DNA from: JAGLSB01 sp023135955
Lineage (GTDB): Bacteria; Bacteroidota; Bacteroidia; Bacteroidales; GCA-2748055
Reading direction: 5' to 3'
DNA length: 15,046 nucleotides
Assembly: GCA_030673645.1 (NCBI GenBank)
Contig: DAOVIO010000097.1
Span: 1-15,046 of the forward strand
Of this stretch, positions 6,323 through 14,441 are shown one piece after another. A program made the position numbers and the translations under genes. The notes beneath the pieces were generated by a model. It saw only the letters and a program-made list of their open reading frames with translations, was not told the origin of the DNA and made no database searches. Within the stretch, counting starts at the first letter, position 1. The number at the start of each line of letters is the position of its first letter.

Positions 6323-7006
6323 ATGATAGTAAATCTACAAAATATCACCAAAAGCTTCAGCATCTCGGAAGATGCACCGCGAAGAACAGTACTCAACGAC
6401 TTGTCTTTTCAAATGGTGGAAGGAGAAAGTGTCGCAATCTTAGGTCCATCGGGATCGGGAAAAACAACAATGTTGAATCTTATCGGTTCACTGGATCATC
6501 CCGATTCTGGCAAAATATTATTCCGTGATAAAAATATTGTGGACCTCTCCCCTGCCGAACTTGATAACTTCCGTAATCAGGAAATTGGGTTTATATTTCA
6601 ATTTCACCACTTGCTGCCACAATGTAGTTTGCTGGAGAACGTATTGATTCCAACCCTTGTTCTTGCTGACAAAAATGAGAAGAAACAAAAACTGGCTCAA
6701 GCCGAGAAATTACTCAAACGTGTAGGCATCTGGGATCATAAAGATAAACTCCCCGGAAAATTATCCGGTGGTGAATGCCAACGGGCTGCAGTAGTTAGAG
6801 CTATGATAAATAATCCTTCTATACTACTTGCCGACGAGCCAACAGGAGCCCTCGACAAGGAAAATGTTGGAATAATTGCTGATTTGTTAATGGATTTGAA
6901 TCAAAATGACGGACTCTCACTTCTTATCGTTACTCATTCTCAGGAACTTGCCTCAAGAATGAATAAAACCTATGAATTGGTGAATGGAAAACCTGTATTG
7001 AAATAA
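6323..7006 (+). CDS. ABC transporter ATP-binding protein, LolD/MacB/YbbA type
   Basis: A 227-residue nucleotide-binding subunit that powers a FtsX-like permease by ATP hydrolysis at the inner face of the cytoplasmic membrane. All motifs are present: Walker A GPSGSGKTT at 41-49, Q-loop in FIFQFHHLLP, signature LSGGECQR at 147-154 (cysteine where most relatives have glutamine), Walker B ILLADEPTGALD at 167-178, and the switch histidine in IVTHS. FQFHHLLP and LADEPTGALD are typical of the LolD/MacB group. I chose the ATG at 6323, giving MIVNLQNITKSF; an in-frame TTG at 6284 would begin inside the second palindrome copy and add residues unlike the family. No Shine-Dalgarno is visible. The permease gene follows after six bases, so the two form an operon. 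Confidence 0.95.
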   Translation: MIVNLQNITKSFSISEDAPRRTVLNDLSFQMVEGESVAILGPSGSGKTTMLNLIGSLDHPDSGKILFRDKNIVDLSPAELDNFRNQEIGFIFQFHHLLPQCSLLENVLIPTLVLADKNEKKQKLAQAEKLLKRVGIWDHKDKLPGKLSGGECQRAAVVRAMINNPSILLADEPTGALDKENVGIIADLLMDLNQNDGLSLLIVTHSQELASRMNKTYELVNGKPVLK

Positions 7007-7012
7007 GCTGTC

Positions 7013-10000
7013 ATGAATATCTTCAGACTCATAACACGAAATCTCAGCTATTACAGAAAGAAAAACCTTGCACTCGCTCTGGGTGTGTCAATTAGTGCAG
7101 CAATTCTAGCAGGAGCATTAATTGTAGGTGATTCAGTAAAATACAGTTTAAACAAAATTGTTGCTCAAAGACTTGGCGAGATTACTCATGTTATTAAATC
7201 GGGCGATCGATACTTTACATCAGAACTGGGTGATAAATTGAGTCAGAATCTGAATATTCCTGTATCAAGTCTTCTCATTTCTGACGGTAGTGCAATAGCA
7301 GACGGAGGACAAATACGTATCCCAAACGTTCAGATATTGGGTATTGATGAAAATTTTGATATTCTGGCGGGCAGTGGAGATTTCTATAAAAAATTAGGTC
7401 CCGATGAGGTAATTCTGAGTCAGAATCTTGCCAATCGCCTTGGGTTAATTGTAGGAGATGAAGTGTTGGTAAGGATGACAAAAGCCAGCTTAATTCCCTT
7501 AAACGCACCATTTGTATCTGATGATGAAAATATTGTTTCGACACGCCTGAAAATTATTGAGGTGGCCGGAAGTGAGAAAATGGGAATGTTCAATCTGAGA
7601 AATTCCCAGACTGCACCATTTAATGCTTTTGTATCAAAAGACTTCCTTTCGGATTTAATGGAGTTTGAAAATAAATCAAACCTGGTGCTGCTGTCTGGTA
7701 AATCTAATACCAATACAAAAATTATTAAAGATGCTCTCAATAAAGAATGGACTCTGAAGGATGCAGGAATAATACTTAATGCTCTGGAAGACAGAAATGA
7801 AACAGATGTAAGCAGTGAAAGAGTTTTTATTGATGATGCGATTGCTGCAATTCTGAAAGATATTCCCCAACTAAAATTTCCTATTCTTACTTATTTTGTA
7901 AATTCTCTGAATACAGATAATCATTCTACACCATATTCTTTTGTATCTACACTTCCGGATAATAACTTAGAGGAAAATGAGATAATTGTAAATGAGTGGT
8001 TGGCAGAAGACTTAAACATTAGTTCCGGTGATAATCTGAACATTGATTATTTTGTTGTAGGTCCTTTACGCGCTTTAAAAGAAGATTCTGTTTCTCTTAA
8101 GGTAGAATCGGTGGTTGCTATCGATGGTTATTTCGCTGATAAGAACCTTATGCCTTATCTTCCGGGACTCTCTGATGCAGGCAGCTGCAGCGATTGGGAA
8201 AGCGGAGTACCCATTGATCTCAAAGCTATTAGAGATAAGGACGAAGAATACTGGAACAATTGGAAAGGTACTCCAAAAGCTTTTATTTCCTATTCATTGG
8301 CAAATCAGTTGTGGAATAATCGCTTTGGAAGTTATACAGCTTTCAGGTATTCTTCCGATGATCTTTCTAAAGAAGAATTAGGGACAATCATACTTCAAAA
8401 TTTAGTACCTGAGAGCCTTGGATTTCAGGTTGAAGCAGCGAGGGCAGAGGGTGAATATGCTGCTGGAAATGGAGTAGATTTCAGTCAACTGTTCGGTGGA
8501 CTAAGCTTTTTTCTGCTTGCGGGAGGAATTCTATTAACAGTTTTATTATTTCTTCTGAATCTCGAAAACAGAAAAGATCAATTACAAACGCTCTCCACAC
8601 TTGGAATTCCATTAAAGCGAATTCGAAGAATGATGTTGAGTGAAGGTATGCTGATTGCTTTTATTGGATCATTTGCAGGAATATTCCTTGCAATTCTATA
8701 TAATAAACTAATTTTTTCAGCACTTAACGGAGTTTGGAAAGACATCGTGAGAAGTGATATGATGGTTGTACATATTCAAACAGGAACCCTAACAAAAGGT
8801 TTTCTCTTAACTCTTCTGGTTTCATTCCTTACACTACTAATTCCCCTGAATCGTTTTCTTAAAGACGGTTTAGGAAAATATAAAAAAGTAAAGACTAGCG
8901 CTGAAGGAAGAAAAAGATGGATGAGCCCGACTATAACAGCTGTATCAGGAATTACCGGACTAACATTAATTATTTCTCAACTTCTTAGAAATGAGATTAT
9001 AAACTCTTCTGTATTTTTTGCTGCAGGTGGTTTATTGCTTATTTCAGGAATCTTTGCCTTTCATTTCCTGATTTCGGGTAATTTTTATAAAAACCTTAAA
9101 GATTTTCGCTTAGAACATTTGGGATGGAAAAATACTTTTCGGAATAAGGTTAGAAGTATGAGTATTGTCATATTGTTCGCCATTGGAGCTTTTCTTGTAA
9201 TTTCAACAGGAAGTAATAAAAAAGACCTTTTTGTAAATGCTGAAAATCTCTCGAGTGGCACAGGAGGATTCCTGTATTTTGCTGAATCGACCGTTCCGGT
9301 ACTTCATGATCTGAACGATCCATCTGTGAAATTTGATTACGGATTAGCAGATAATTATTCTTTTGTTCAATTAAGAAAATATGAAGGAGATGATGCCAGC
9401 TGCCTTAATCTTAATAAAATCTCAAATCCGGGAATTCTGGGTGTAAGTCCAGAAGCTCTTCAATCAAGATTTAATTTCGTTACGCGCACTTCTTTTCTTG
9501 ATGAATCGGATCCATGGTCATCTCTTGATAAAGATTTGCCTGATAATTTAATTCCTGCTATTGCAGATGAAACAGTAATTAAGTGGGGACTCGGATTGAA
9601 GGTTGGCGACACTTTGCAATACTTGAATTCCACCGGTGAAACTATGCAGCTATTGCTTATCGGCGGGCTGGCTCCATCTATTTTCCAGGGGAGTGTGCTT
9701 ATTTCTGATGCTAATTTCCTTGAGCAGTTCCCTCAGAATAGCGGTACACATGCCTTTCTCATTGAAGGGGATATTTCAGACACAGCTGAAATTCTCTCCG
9801 AAATTAATAGTGGTATGAGAGATCTGGGCTGGGATATGAATCTTAGTGCAAAACGACTTGCAGAATTCAATTCCATCACAAATACTTACTTGTCTATCTT
9901 TTTGGTTTTAGGAGCATTGGGATTACTGCTAGGTACTATTGGACTAGCTATTGTTTTGTTCCGAAGTATTCTTGAAAGAAAACAGGAAATAGCTCTCTTG

Positions 10001-10267
10001 CGTGCAATAGGATTCAGTAATGGAAAAATCAGACAACTGATAGTTTTCGAATATATGATTTTACTTGGAATTGGAATTGGAATTGGTTTCATTACAGCAA
10101 TAATTGCTACCTTGCCTTCAATACTTAGTCAAAATACTGAAGTGTCATTTAATACTATTGTTATGTTACTGATAATATTGCTGTTGAACGGATTTGTATG
10201 GACCTTTGTGATGACCAATATGGCTCTGAAGAATTCCTCTATTTATCAGGCACTCCGAAATGAGTAA
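7013..10267 (+). CDS. Large FtsX-like ABC permease (about ten membrane helices, two FtsX domains)
   Basis: A 1084-residue inner-membrane subunit, much longer than LolC/LolE (about 400) and organised like YbbP/BceB-type permeases with two FtsX cores. Helix 1 is at about 17-38 (NLALALGVSISAAILAGALI). A very large extracytoplasmic MacB_PCD-like region covers about 40-490. Helices 2-4 are near 492-514, 546-566 and 598-616, a helical pair near 640-690, helix 7 near 715-735, a second extracytoplasmic region about 740-955, and helices 8-10 near 960-982, 1013-1035 and 1050-1072. The coupling segment ERKQEIALLRAIGFS in the second half is canonical; its counterpart NRKDQLQTLSTLGIP in the first half is degenerate. 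The stretch from about 391 (CSDWESG, then DEEYWNNWKGTPKAF, then LWNNRFG) is a signature I associate with giant permeases of Planctomycetes. Likely role: ATP-driven mechanotransmission or extraction of a lipid, lipoprotein or glycan; substrate unknown. Partners: the ATPase upstream and the lipoprotein 47 bases downstream. Confidence 0.9.
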   Translation: MNIFRLITRNLSYYRKKNLALALGVSISAAILAGALIVGDSVKYSLNKIVAQRLGEITHVIKSGDRYFTSELGDKLSQNLNIPVSSLLISDGSAIADGGQIRIPNVQILGIDENFDILAGSGDFYKKLGPDEVILSQNLANRLGLIVGDEVLVRMTKASLIPLNAPFVSDDENIVSTRLKIIEVAGSEKMGMFNLRNSQTAPFNAFVSKDFLSDLMEFENKSNLVLLSGKSNTNTKIIKDALNKEWTLKDAGIILNALEDRNETDVSSERVFIDDAIAAILKDIPQLKFPILTYFVNSLNTDNHSTPYSFVSTLPDNNLEENEIIVNEWLAEDLNISSGDNLNIDYFVVGPLRALKEDSVSLKVESVVAIDGYFADKNLMPYLPGLSDAGSCSDWESGVPIDLKAIRDKDEEYWNNWKGTPKAFISYSLANQLWNNRFGSYTAFRYSSDDLSKEELGTIILQNLVPESLGFQVEAARAEGEYAAGNGVDFSQLFGGLSFFLLAGGILLTVLLFLLNLENRKDQLQTLSTLGIPLKRIRRMMLSEGMLIAFIGSFAGIFLAILYNKLIFSALNGVWKDIVRSDMMVVHIQTGTLTKGFLLTLLVSFLTLLIPLNRFLKDGLGKYKKVKTSAEGRKRWMSPTITAVSGITGLTLIISQLLRNEIINSSVFFAAGGLLLISGIFAFHFLISGNFYKNLKDFRLEHLGWKNTFRNKVRSMSIVILFAIGAFLVISTGSNKKDLFVNAENLSSGTGGFLYFAESTVPVLHDLNDPSVKFDYGLADNYSFVQLRKYEGDDASCLNLNKISNPGILGVSPEALQSRFNFVTRTSFLDESDPWSSLDKDLPDNLIPAIADETVIKWGLGLKVGDTLQYLNSTGETMQLLLIGGLAPSIFQGSVLISDANFLEQFPQNSGTHAFLIEGDISDTAEILSEINSGMRDLGWDMNLSAKRLAEFNSITNTYLSIFLVLGALGLLLGTIGLAIVLFRSILERKQEIALLRAIGFSNGKIRQLIVFEYMILLGIGIGIGFITAIIATLPSILSQNTEVSFNTIVMLLIILLLNGFVWTFVMTNMALKNSSIYQALRNE

Positions 10268-10314
10268 AAATTGAGAATTGCTTTGGTTTTTGAAATTCAT
10301 TAATACTGGAAAAC

Positions 10315-11610
10315 ATGTTAAAATACAAAATTAGATTTCTTTTGGGAATAATCTTTTCACTTTCCATTATCTCTTGCAATCAACAACAAACTACAAGAAG
10401 TTGGTCACACTTCAGAGGTAGTCAGTTGAATGGTATTAGTGAAGAAACTGGTTTCCCTATTAACTGGAGTGATTCAACAAATATTGAGTGGAAAGTGGAA
10501 ATTGAAGGCAAAGGATGGTCATCCCCGGTAATATTAGGAGACCAGATATGGCTCACAACAACTTCCGATGATAATAAAAAGATGTCGGCTGTATGTCACG
10601 ATTTTAATACAGGAGAGGAAATTTTCAATTTACTTTTATTTAAACCAGATACTATTTTCAGGATCCATGCAATTAACTCATATGCAACACCTACATCTTG
10701 TATTGAAGAAGGGTTTGTATATACACATTTCGGACGTTATGGTACTGCATGTATTGATACTAAAACAGGAAAAATTGTTTGGAAAAGAAATGATCTTGAA
10801 TGTGTGCATATTCAAGGAGCAGGGGCATCTCCAATAATTTATAAAGACAAACTTATTTTACACGTTGAAGGTATAGATGTACAATTTATTTATGCACTCG
10901 ATAAAAGAACAGGAGAAATAATCTGGAAAACAGAAAGACCTCAGGAATTATACGACTTAATTACCGATATTGGAAAGAAAGCCTATATTACTCCACTAGT
11001 AATAAATTTAAAAGGGAAAGATGTGATGATTTCAAACGGATCGGCAGTATGCATTGCTTATGATATCGAGACCGGGAAGGAGATATGGCGTATACCACAA
11101 GGAGAGGATTCCACTGTTTCTATGCCAATAGAAAGCGATGGGGTTATATACTTTTATACTAGCTTTATAACACCTGAAGAAGGTGAGAAATACTGTGAAC
11201 TCTTTGCAGTTGACCCCAATGGCGTAGGAGATATTTCACAAACAAATATTCTTTGGCGGGTACAATCACCGATGCTGCAACTTCTAACTCCTGTAGTTAA
11301 AGATGGTCTTTTGTACACTATCGATGCGCAAAGCAAGTTGCTATGTCTTGATGCAAAAACAGGAGAAACCATATGGTCTGAGAAATTAAATGGAAAATTC
11401 CACTCCTCTCCAATTTGGGCTGAGGGAAAAGTTTACGTTAGTTCATTAAAAGGTGAAACCTATGTATACCGTGCAGGAAGAAATAAAGAGCTACTTGCTA
11501 CAAATAAGCTCCAGGGCGGGATCTGGTCCACACCGGCATTTCTCAATGGACATATATTAATGAGAACCAGTAAGTTTCTATATAATATTAGCATAATTGA
11601 AACTAATTAA
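10315..11610 (+). CDS. PQQ-like beta-propeller lipoprotein
   Basis: A 431-residue lipoprotein. The leader MLKYKIRFLLGIIFSLSIIS ends in a lipobox (SIIS-C) with C21 as the lipidated residue; the following NQQQTT lacks the acidic export signal of surface lipoproteins, so a periplasm-facing position is more likely. The mature part starts WSHFRGSQLNGIS and continues with GWSSPVILGDQIWLTTTSDD, the opening of the WPQFRGPxxxG propeller family abundant in Planctomycetes and related bacteria. Repeated blades follow, for example ACIDTKTGKIVWKR, YALDKRTGEIIWKT, IAYDIETGKEIWRI and LCLDAKTGETIWSE. No PQQ, metal or nucleophile site is recognisable. It differs clearly from the propeller at 2302. Position directly after the permease suggests a periplasmic partner of the transporter, much as accessory proteins work with LolCDE or MacAB; this is inference. 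Confidence 0.88.
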   Translation: MLKYKIRFLLGIIFSLSIISCNQQQTTRSWSHFRGSQLNGISEETGFPINWSDSTNIEWKVEIEGKGWSSPVILGDQIWLTTTSDDNKKMSAVCHDFNTGEEIFNLLLFKPDTIFRIHAINSYATPTSCIEEGFVYTHFGRYGTACIDTKTGKIVWKRNDLECVHIQGAGASPIIYKDKLILHVEGIDVQFIYALDKRTGEIIWKTERPQELYDLITDIGKKAYITPLVINLKGKDVMISNGSAVCIAYDIETGKEIWRIPQGEDSTVSMPIESDGVIYFYTSFITPEEGEKYCELFAVDPNGVGDISQTNILWRVQSPMLQLLTPVVKDGLLYTIDAQSKLLCLDAKTGETIWSEKLNGKFHSSPIWAEGKVYVSSLKGETYVYRAGRNKELLATNKLQGGIWSTPAFLNGHILMRTSKFLYNISIIETN

Positions 11611-11705
11611 AATTATGCAGAAATTTATGTTAAGATTAAACTTTTAGACAATATTTGCGTTATATTATACTGTACATTTAATATAAATTTAATAAATCTT
11701 TTGTT

Positions 11706-14090
11706 TTGAATCCTGATTTCTATAAAAAACTTATCCAAAAGTCACCTGTCGGATATGCTTATCATAAAGTTCTCTTCGATAAGAACAATAAAGCATTAGA
11801 TTATATCTTCCTTGAGGTAAATTCGGAATTTGAAGAACTTACTGGTCTTAAGGAAGAGGATATAATCAATAAGAGAATAACTGAGATAACTCCAGATATC
11901 AGAGAGGATAAATTTGATTGGATTAATTTCTATGGTGAAATTGCTCTTGGAGGAAATGAAAAAGAATTTATACAATATTCCAAGGTTTTCGGAAAATATT
12001 ATAAAATTCTCGCCTATTCGCCAGAAGAGGGGCATTTTGTAAGCTTGTTTAGTGATTTATCAAATAAAATTGAATCTCAGCTCCAGGTAAAAAAAGTTTT
12101 AGAATCATCTGAGATTTTTATAAAAACGGATGCTTCCAAACCAAATTATCAAAAAATACTTGATCTTGGCTTAGAATTATCAGGAGCAAAATTTGCTATG
12201 TATAATGAATTTAATGAAGTCGATCTTGATTTTACTACAGTTGCTTTCTCTGGTATTGGAAAGTCAATTAAGAAAGTGATCTCAATATTAGGTTTCAATC
12301 CTCTGGGCAAGCATTGGAAACATGATCCTGTTAGAGCATCAAAAATTGAAAAGAACAGAGTAACTTTTTTTAACTCCCTGTCAGACTTGAGTGGAGACGT
12401 AATACCCAACTACGTCATGAATAGTTTGGAGAAGTTTCTTGATATCAAGAAATCTGCAATTGTTAAAATATCTAATCATGAAGAAATTCTTGGAGATATT
12501 ACACTTTTCTTTACTAAAGAACATGATGCTGAAAACAAGGAAATAATTGAGATTTTTGCTGGACAGGTATTTATGTTTTTAAAACGCTTAAAAGCGAATA
12601 AGGAAATTGAGGACTCTGAAACCCGCTTGAGAATGTTACTAAAAAATGCAGGCGAGGGAATTCTTGGAATTGATTTAAATGGTAATCACACTTTTGTAAA
12701 TCCTCAAGCTACTAAATTTCTGGGCTTTACGGAAGAAGAAATGATTGGTGTCAATAGTCATAATTTATGGCATCATCATCATGAAGATGGGAGTGAATAT
12801 CCTGATACTGATTGCCCAATATACGAAACCCTTAATAATGGTGAAGAAATAAGTAAGGAAGGTTATTTTTTCCATAAAGATGGTCATGGAATATATGTGA
12901 ATTATACATGTATGCCTATTCGTGATAATGACAAAATTTCAGGTGCTGTATTAACTTTTGTAGATATTACTGTCAGAAAATTAGCGGAAAAACAGATTAC
13001 ATTATTGGCAACTGGATTAAAAAGTGTAAGTGAAGGTGTGAGCATTGCCGATCTAAATAATAATATAATTTTTGTAAATGATTCATTTCTAAAAATGTAT
13101 GGATATTCTGAAAATGAAGTATTGGGAAATAAAATTACTATGCTGCGTTCAGAAGATAATTCTCCCGTAATTCTGAAGGAAATTGAAATCTCAACTCTAA
13201 AGGATGGTTGGCTTGGTGAAATTATTAATAGCAGAAAAGATGGCAGCACATTTCCTATATTATTATCCACTTCTCCAATCCATAATGATAAAGGGAATAT
13301 AATTGCTACTGTTGGTGTAGCACGAGATATAACAGAACAAAAAAAGGCAGAACAAACCATAAAAGATCAAAATAATGAACTGAAGGATCTGGTTGCTACC
13401 CGAGACAAATTTTTCTCAATTATTTCTCATGATTTACGTAGTCCTTTCAGTTCATTCTTAGGATTAACAGAGATACTTGCCGGAGATACTACTGGAATAG
13501 ATGAGGAACAGCAAAAAACTATCCTGAAAAGTATGAACCAATCAGCCATCAAGTTCGCTAATCTTCTGGAAAATCTGCTTCAATGGTCCAGGGTTCAGCA
13601 AGGAATTATGCCTTTCGAACCTCACAAAATAAATCTAAAAACTATTATTGAGAGAAGCATTGAAACTGCATACGAAAATGCTAAAAATAAAGATATACAG
13701 ATAATTTTAGAAATTTCTGATGAAATTGAAGTGATTTCTGATATAAATATGCTCATGCTTTGCATGAGAAACCTTGTTTCAAATGCTATCAAATTCTCAA
13801 ATAAAGGAGATAAGATCTGGCTAAATGCAAAAAATCTAGATGAAAACTTTGTACAGATTGTTGTAAAAGATAATGGAATTGGAATGAATAAGAAGATATT
13901 GAATAAATTATTTGATGCCAGTGTAAAAACCAACAAACTGGGAACCGCTGGAGAAGAAAGTACGGGACTGGGATTACTATTAACAGAAGAATTTATCGAA
14001 AAAAACGGTGGAACAATCCGTGTTGAAAGTACTGAAGGACAAGGAACCAGCTTTTATGTCACACTTAAAAGACCAAATTCCCTTCACTAG
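11706..14090 (+). CDS. Soluble PAS-GAF-PAS-PAS sensor histidine kinase
   Basis: A 794-residue histidine kinase with no membrane helix or signal peptide, so a cytoplasmic sensor. Domains in order: PAS at about 1-120; a GAF-like domain at about 130-300; PAS at about 305-425, containing NLWHHHHEDGSEYP and DCPIYETL, a known PAS variant motif; PAS at about 430-555, ending in the usual DITEQKKAEQ; HisKA with the phospho-accepting H575 in FFSIISHDLRSPF; and HATPase_c with N box NLVSNAIKFSNKG near 689, G1 DNGIGM near 722 and G2 STGLGLLL near 752. The start is unusual: TTG at 11706, with no ATG available without cutting the first PAS domain. The 95 bases upstream hold ATTTGCG and TACATTTA, weak resemblances to the Bacteroidota promoter boxes but too close together to call. 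No response regulator or receiver domain is in view. Ligands are unknown. Confidence 0.92.
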   Translation: MNPDFYKKLIQKSPVGYAYHKVLFDKNNKALDYIFLEVNSEFEELTGLKEEDIINKRITEITPDIREDKFDWINFYGEIALGGNEKEFIQYSKVFGKYYKILAYSPEEGHFVSLFSDLSNKIESQLQVKKVLESSEIFIKTDASKPNYQKILDLGLELSGAKFAMYNEFNEVDLDFTTVAFSGIGKSIKKVISILGFNPLGKHWKHDPVRASKIEKNRVTFFNSLSDLSGDVIPNYVMNSLEKFLDIKKSAIVKISNHEEILGDITLFFTKEHDAENKEIIEIFAGQVFMFLKRLKANKEIEDSETRLRMLLKNAGEGILGIDLNGNHTFVNPQATKFLGFTEEEMIGVNSHNLWHHHHEDGSEYPDTDCPIYETLNNGEEISKEGYFFHKDGHGIYVNYTCMPIRDNDKISGAVLTFVDITVRKLAEKQITLLATGLKSVSEGVSIADLNNNIIFVNDSFLKMYGYSENEVLGNKITMLRSEDNSPVILKEIEISTLKDGWLGEIINSRKDGSTFPILLSTSPIHNDKGNIIATVGVARDITEQKKAEQTIKDQNNELKDLVATRDKFFSIISHDLRSPFSSFLGLTEILAGDTTGIDEEQQKTILKSMNQSAIKFANLLENLLQWSRVQQGIMPFEPHKINLKTIIERSIETAYENAKNKDIQIILEISDEIEVISDINMLMLCMRNLVSNAIKFSNKGDKIWLNAKNLDENFVQIVVKDNGIGMNKKILNKLFDASVKTNKLGTAGEESTGLGLLLTEEFIEKNGGTIRVESTEGQGTSFYVTLKRPNSLH

Positions 14091-14123
14091 GCTCATTTAC
14101 CCAAGTCCAAATCAACACATTCC

Positions 14124-14163
14124 CACACCAGCACTCCCGATAGCTATCGGGAGTGCTAGTGTG
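14124..14163. repeat. Perfect 28-nt palindrome with extended arms
   Basis: Bases 14130-14157 equal their own reverse complement (left half AGCACTCCCGATAG). After one mismatched pair the symmetry continues for five more pairs (CACAC at 14124-14128 against GTGTG at 14159-14163). The core CCCGATAGCTATCGGG is a palindrome I have seen repeatedly in Bacteroidota intergenic DNA. It starts 34 bases after the kinase stop codon, so in RNA it could act as a 3'-end hairpin; it has no T-run after it and is not a classical terminator. Confidence 0.8.
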
Positions 14164-14252
14164 TTAATCTGATGTTTAGGCTTTAGTCATTATTTCATCG
14201 TGAGGCACTTTTCTCCGCTACAGACCACGCTAATTTTTTGGATAAAGCTTTA

Positions 14253-14318
14253 AGCCCTCAATTTATTAAAGTGTCACAGTTTTCTATTCTCCCAATTCCT
14301 GTCTCCCAATCTTCCCTC
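14253..14318. repeat. Dispersed intergenic repeat, copy 2 (inverted)
   Basis: Bases 14288-14318 are the exact reverse complement of 4915-4945, and AGCCCTCAAT at 14253-14262 is the reverse complement of 4969-4978, so the same element is present in the opposite orientation. This copy has a single 14-base unit where the first copy has a tandem, and it has a different spacer between the two conserved words. Both copies lie downstream of a gene's stop codon. Confidence 0.75.
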
Positions 14319-14441
14319 ACACTTTCTCACTTTTTTATAAATCTAAATCATTCTCTTCCCTCTTGTTTTCCTATCTCAAAAAATACTAACTTTACAATCA
14401 GGTTAAGATTGAAACTCCAATTACTTATAATAGACAAAACT

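Larger units (their letters stand above)
14091..14441. other. Gene-free region with palindrome and inverted dispersed repeat
   Basis: I see no gene on either strand in these 351 bases. The stretch contains a 28-nt palindrome near its left end, then an AATCTGATG-type word, then the inverted copy of the repeat that also lies at 4915. The last 60 bases before the ATG at 14442 are A/T-rich and should hold the promoter of that gene, but no box matches well enough to name. Confidence 0.6.

Noticed and set aside
12902..13360. A 152-codon frame on the minus strand inside the kinase gene
   Set aside because: It is antisense to the well-conserved PAS region, has no recognisable motif and follows from the codon usage of the kinase.
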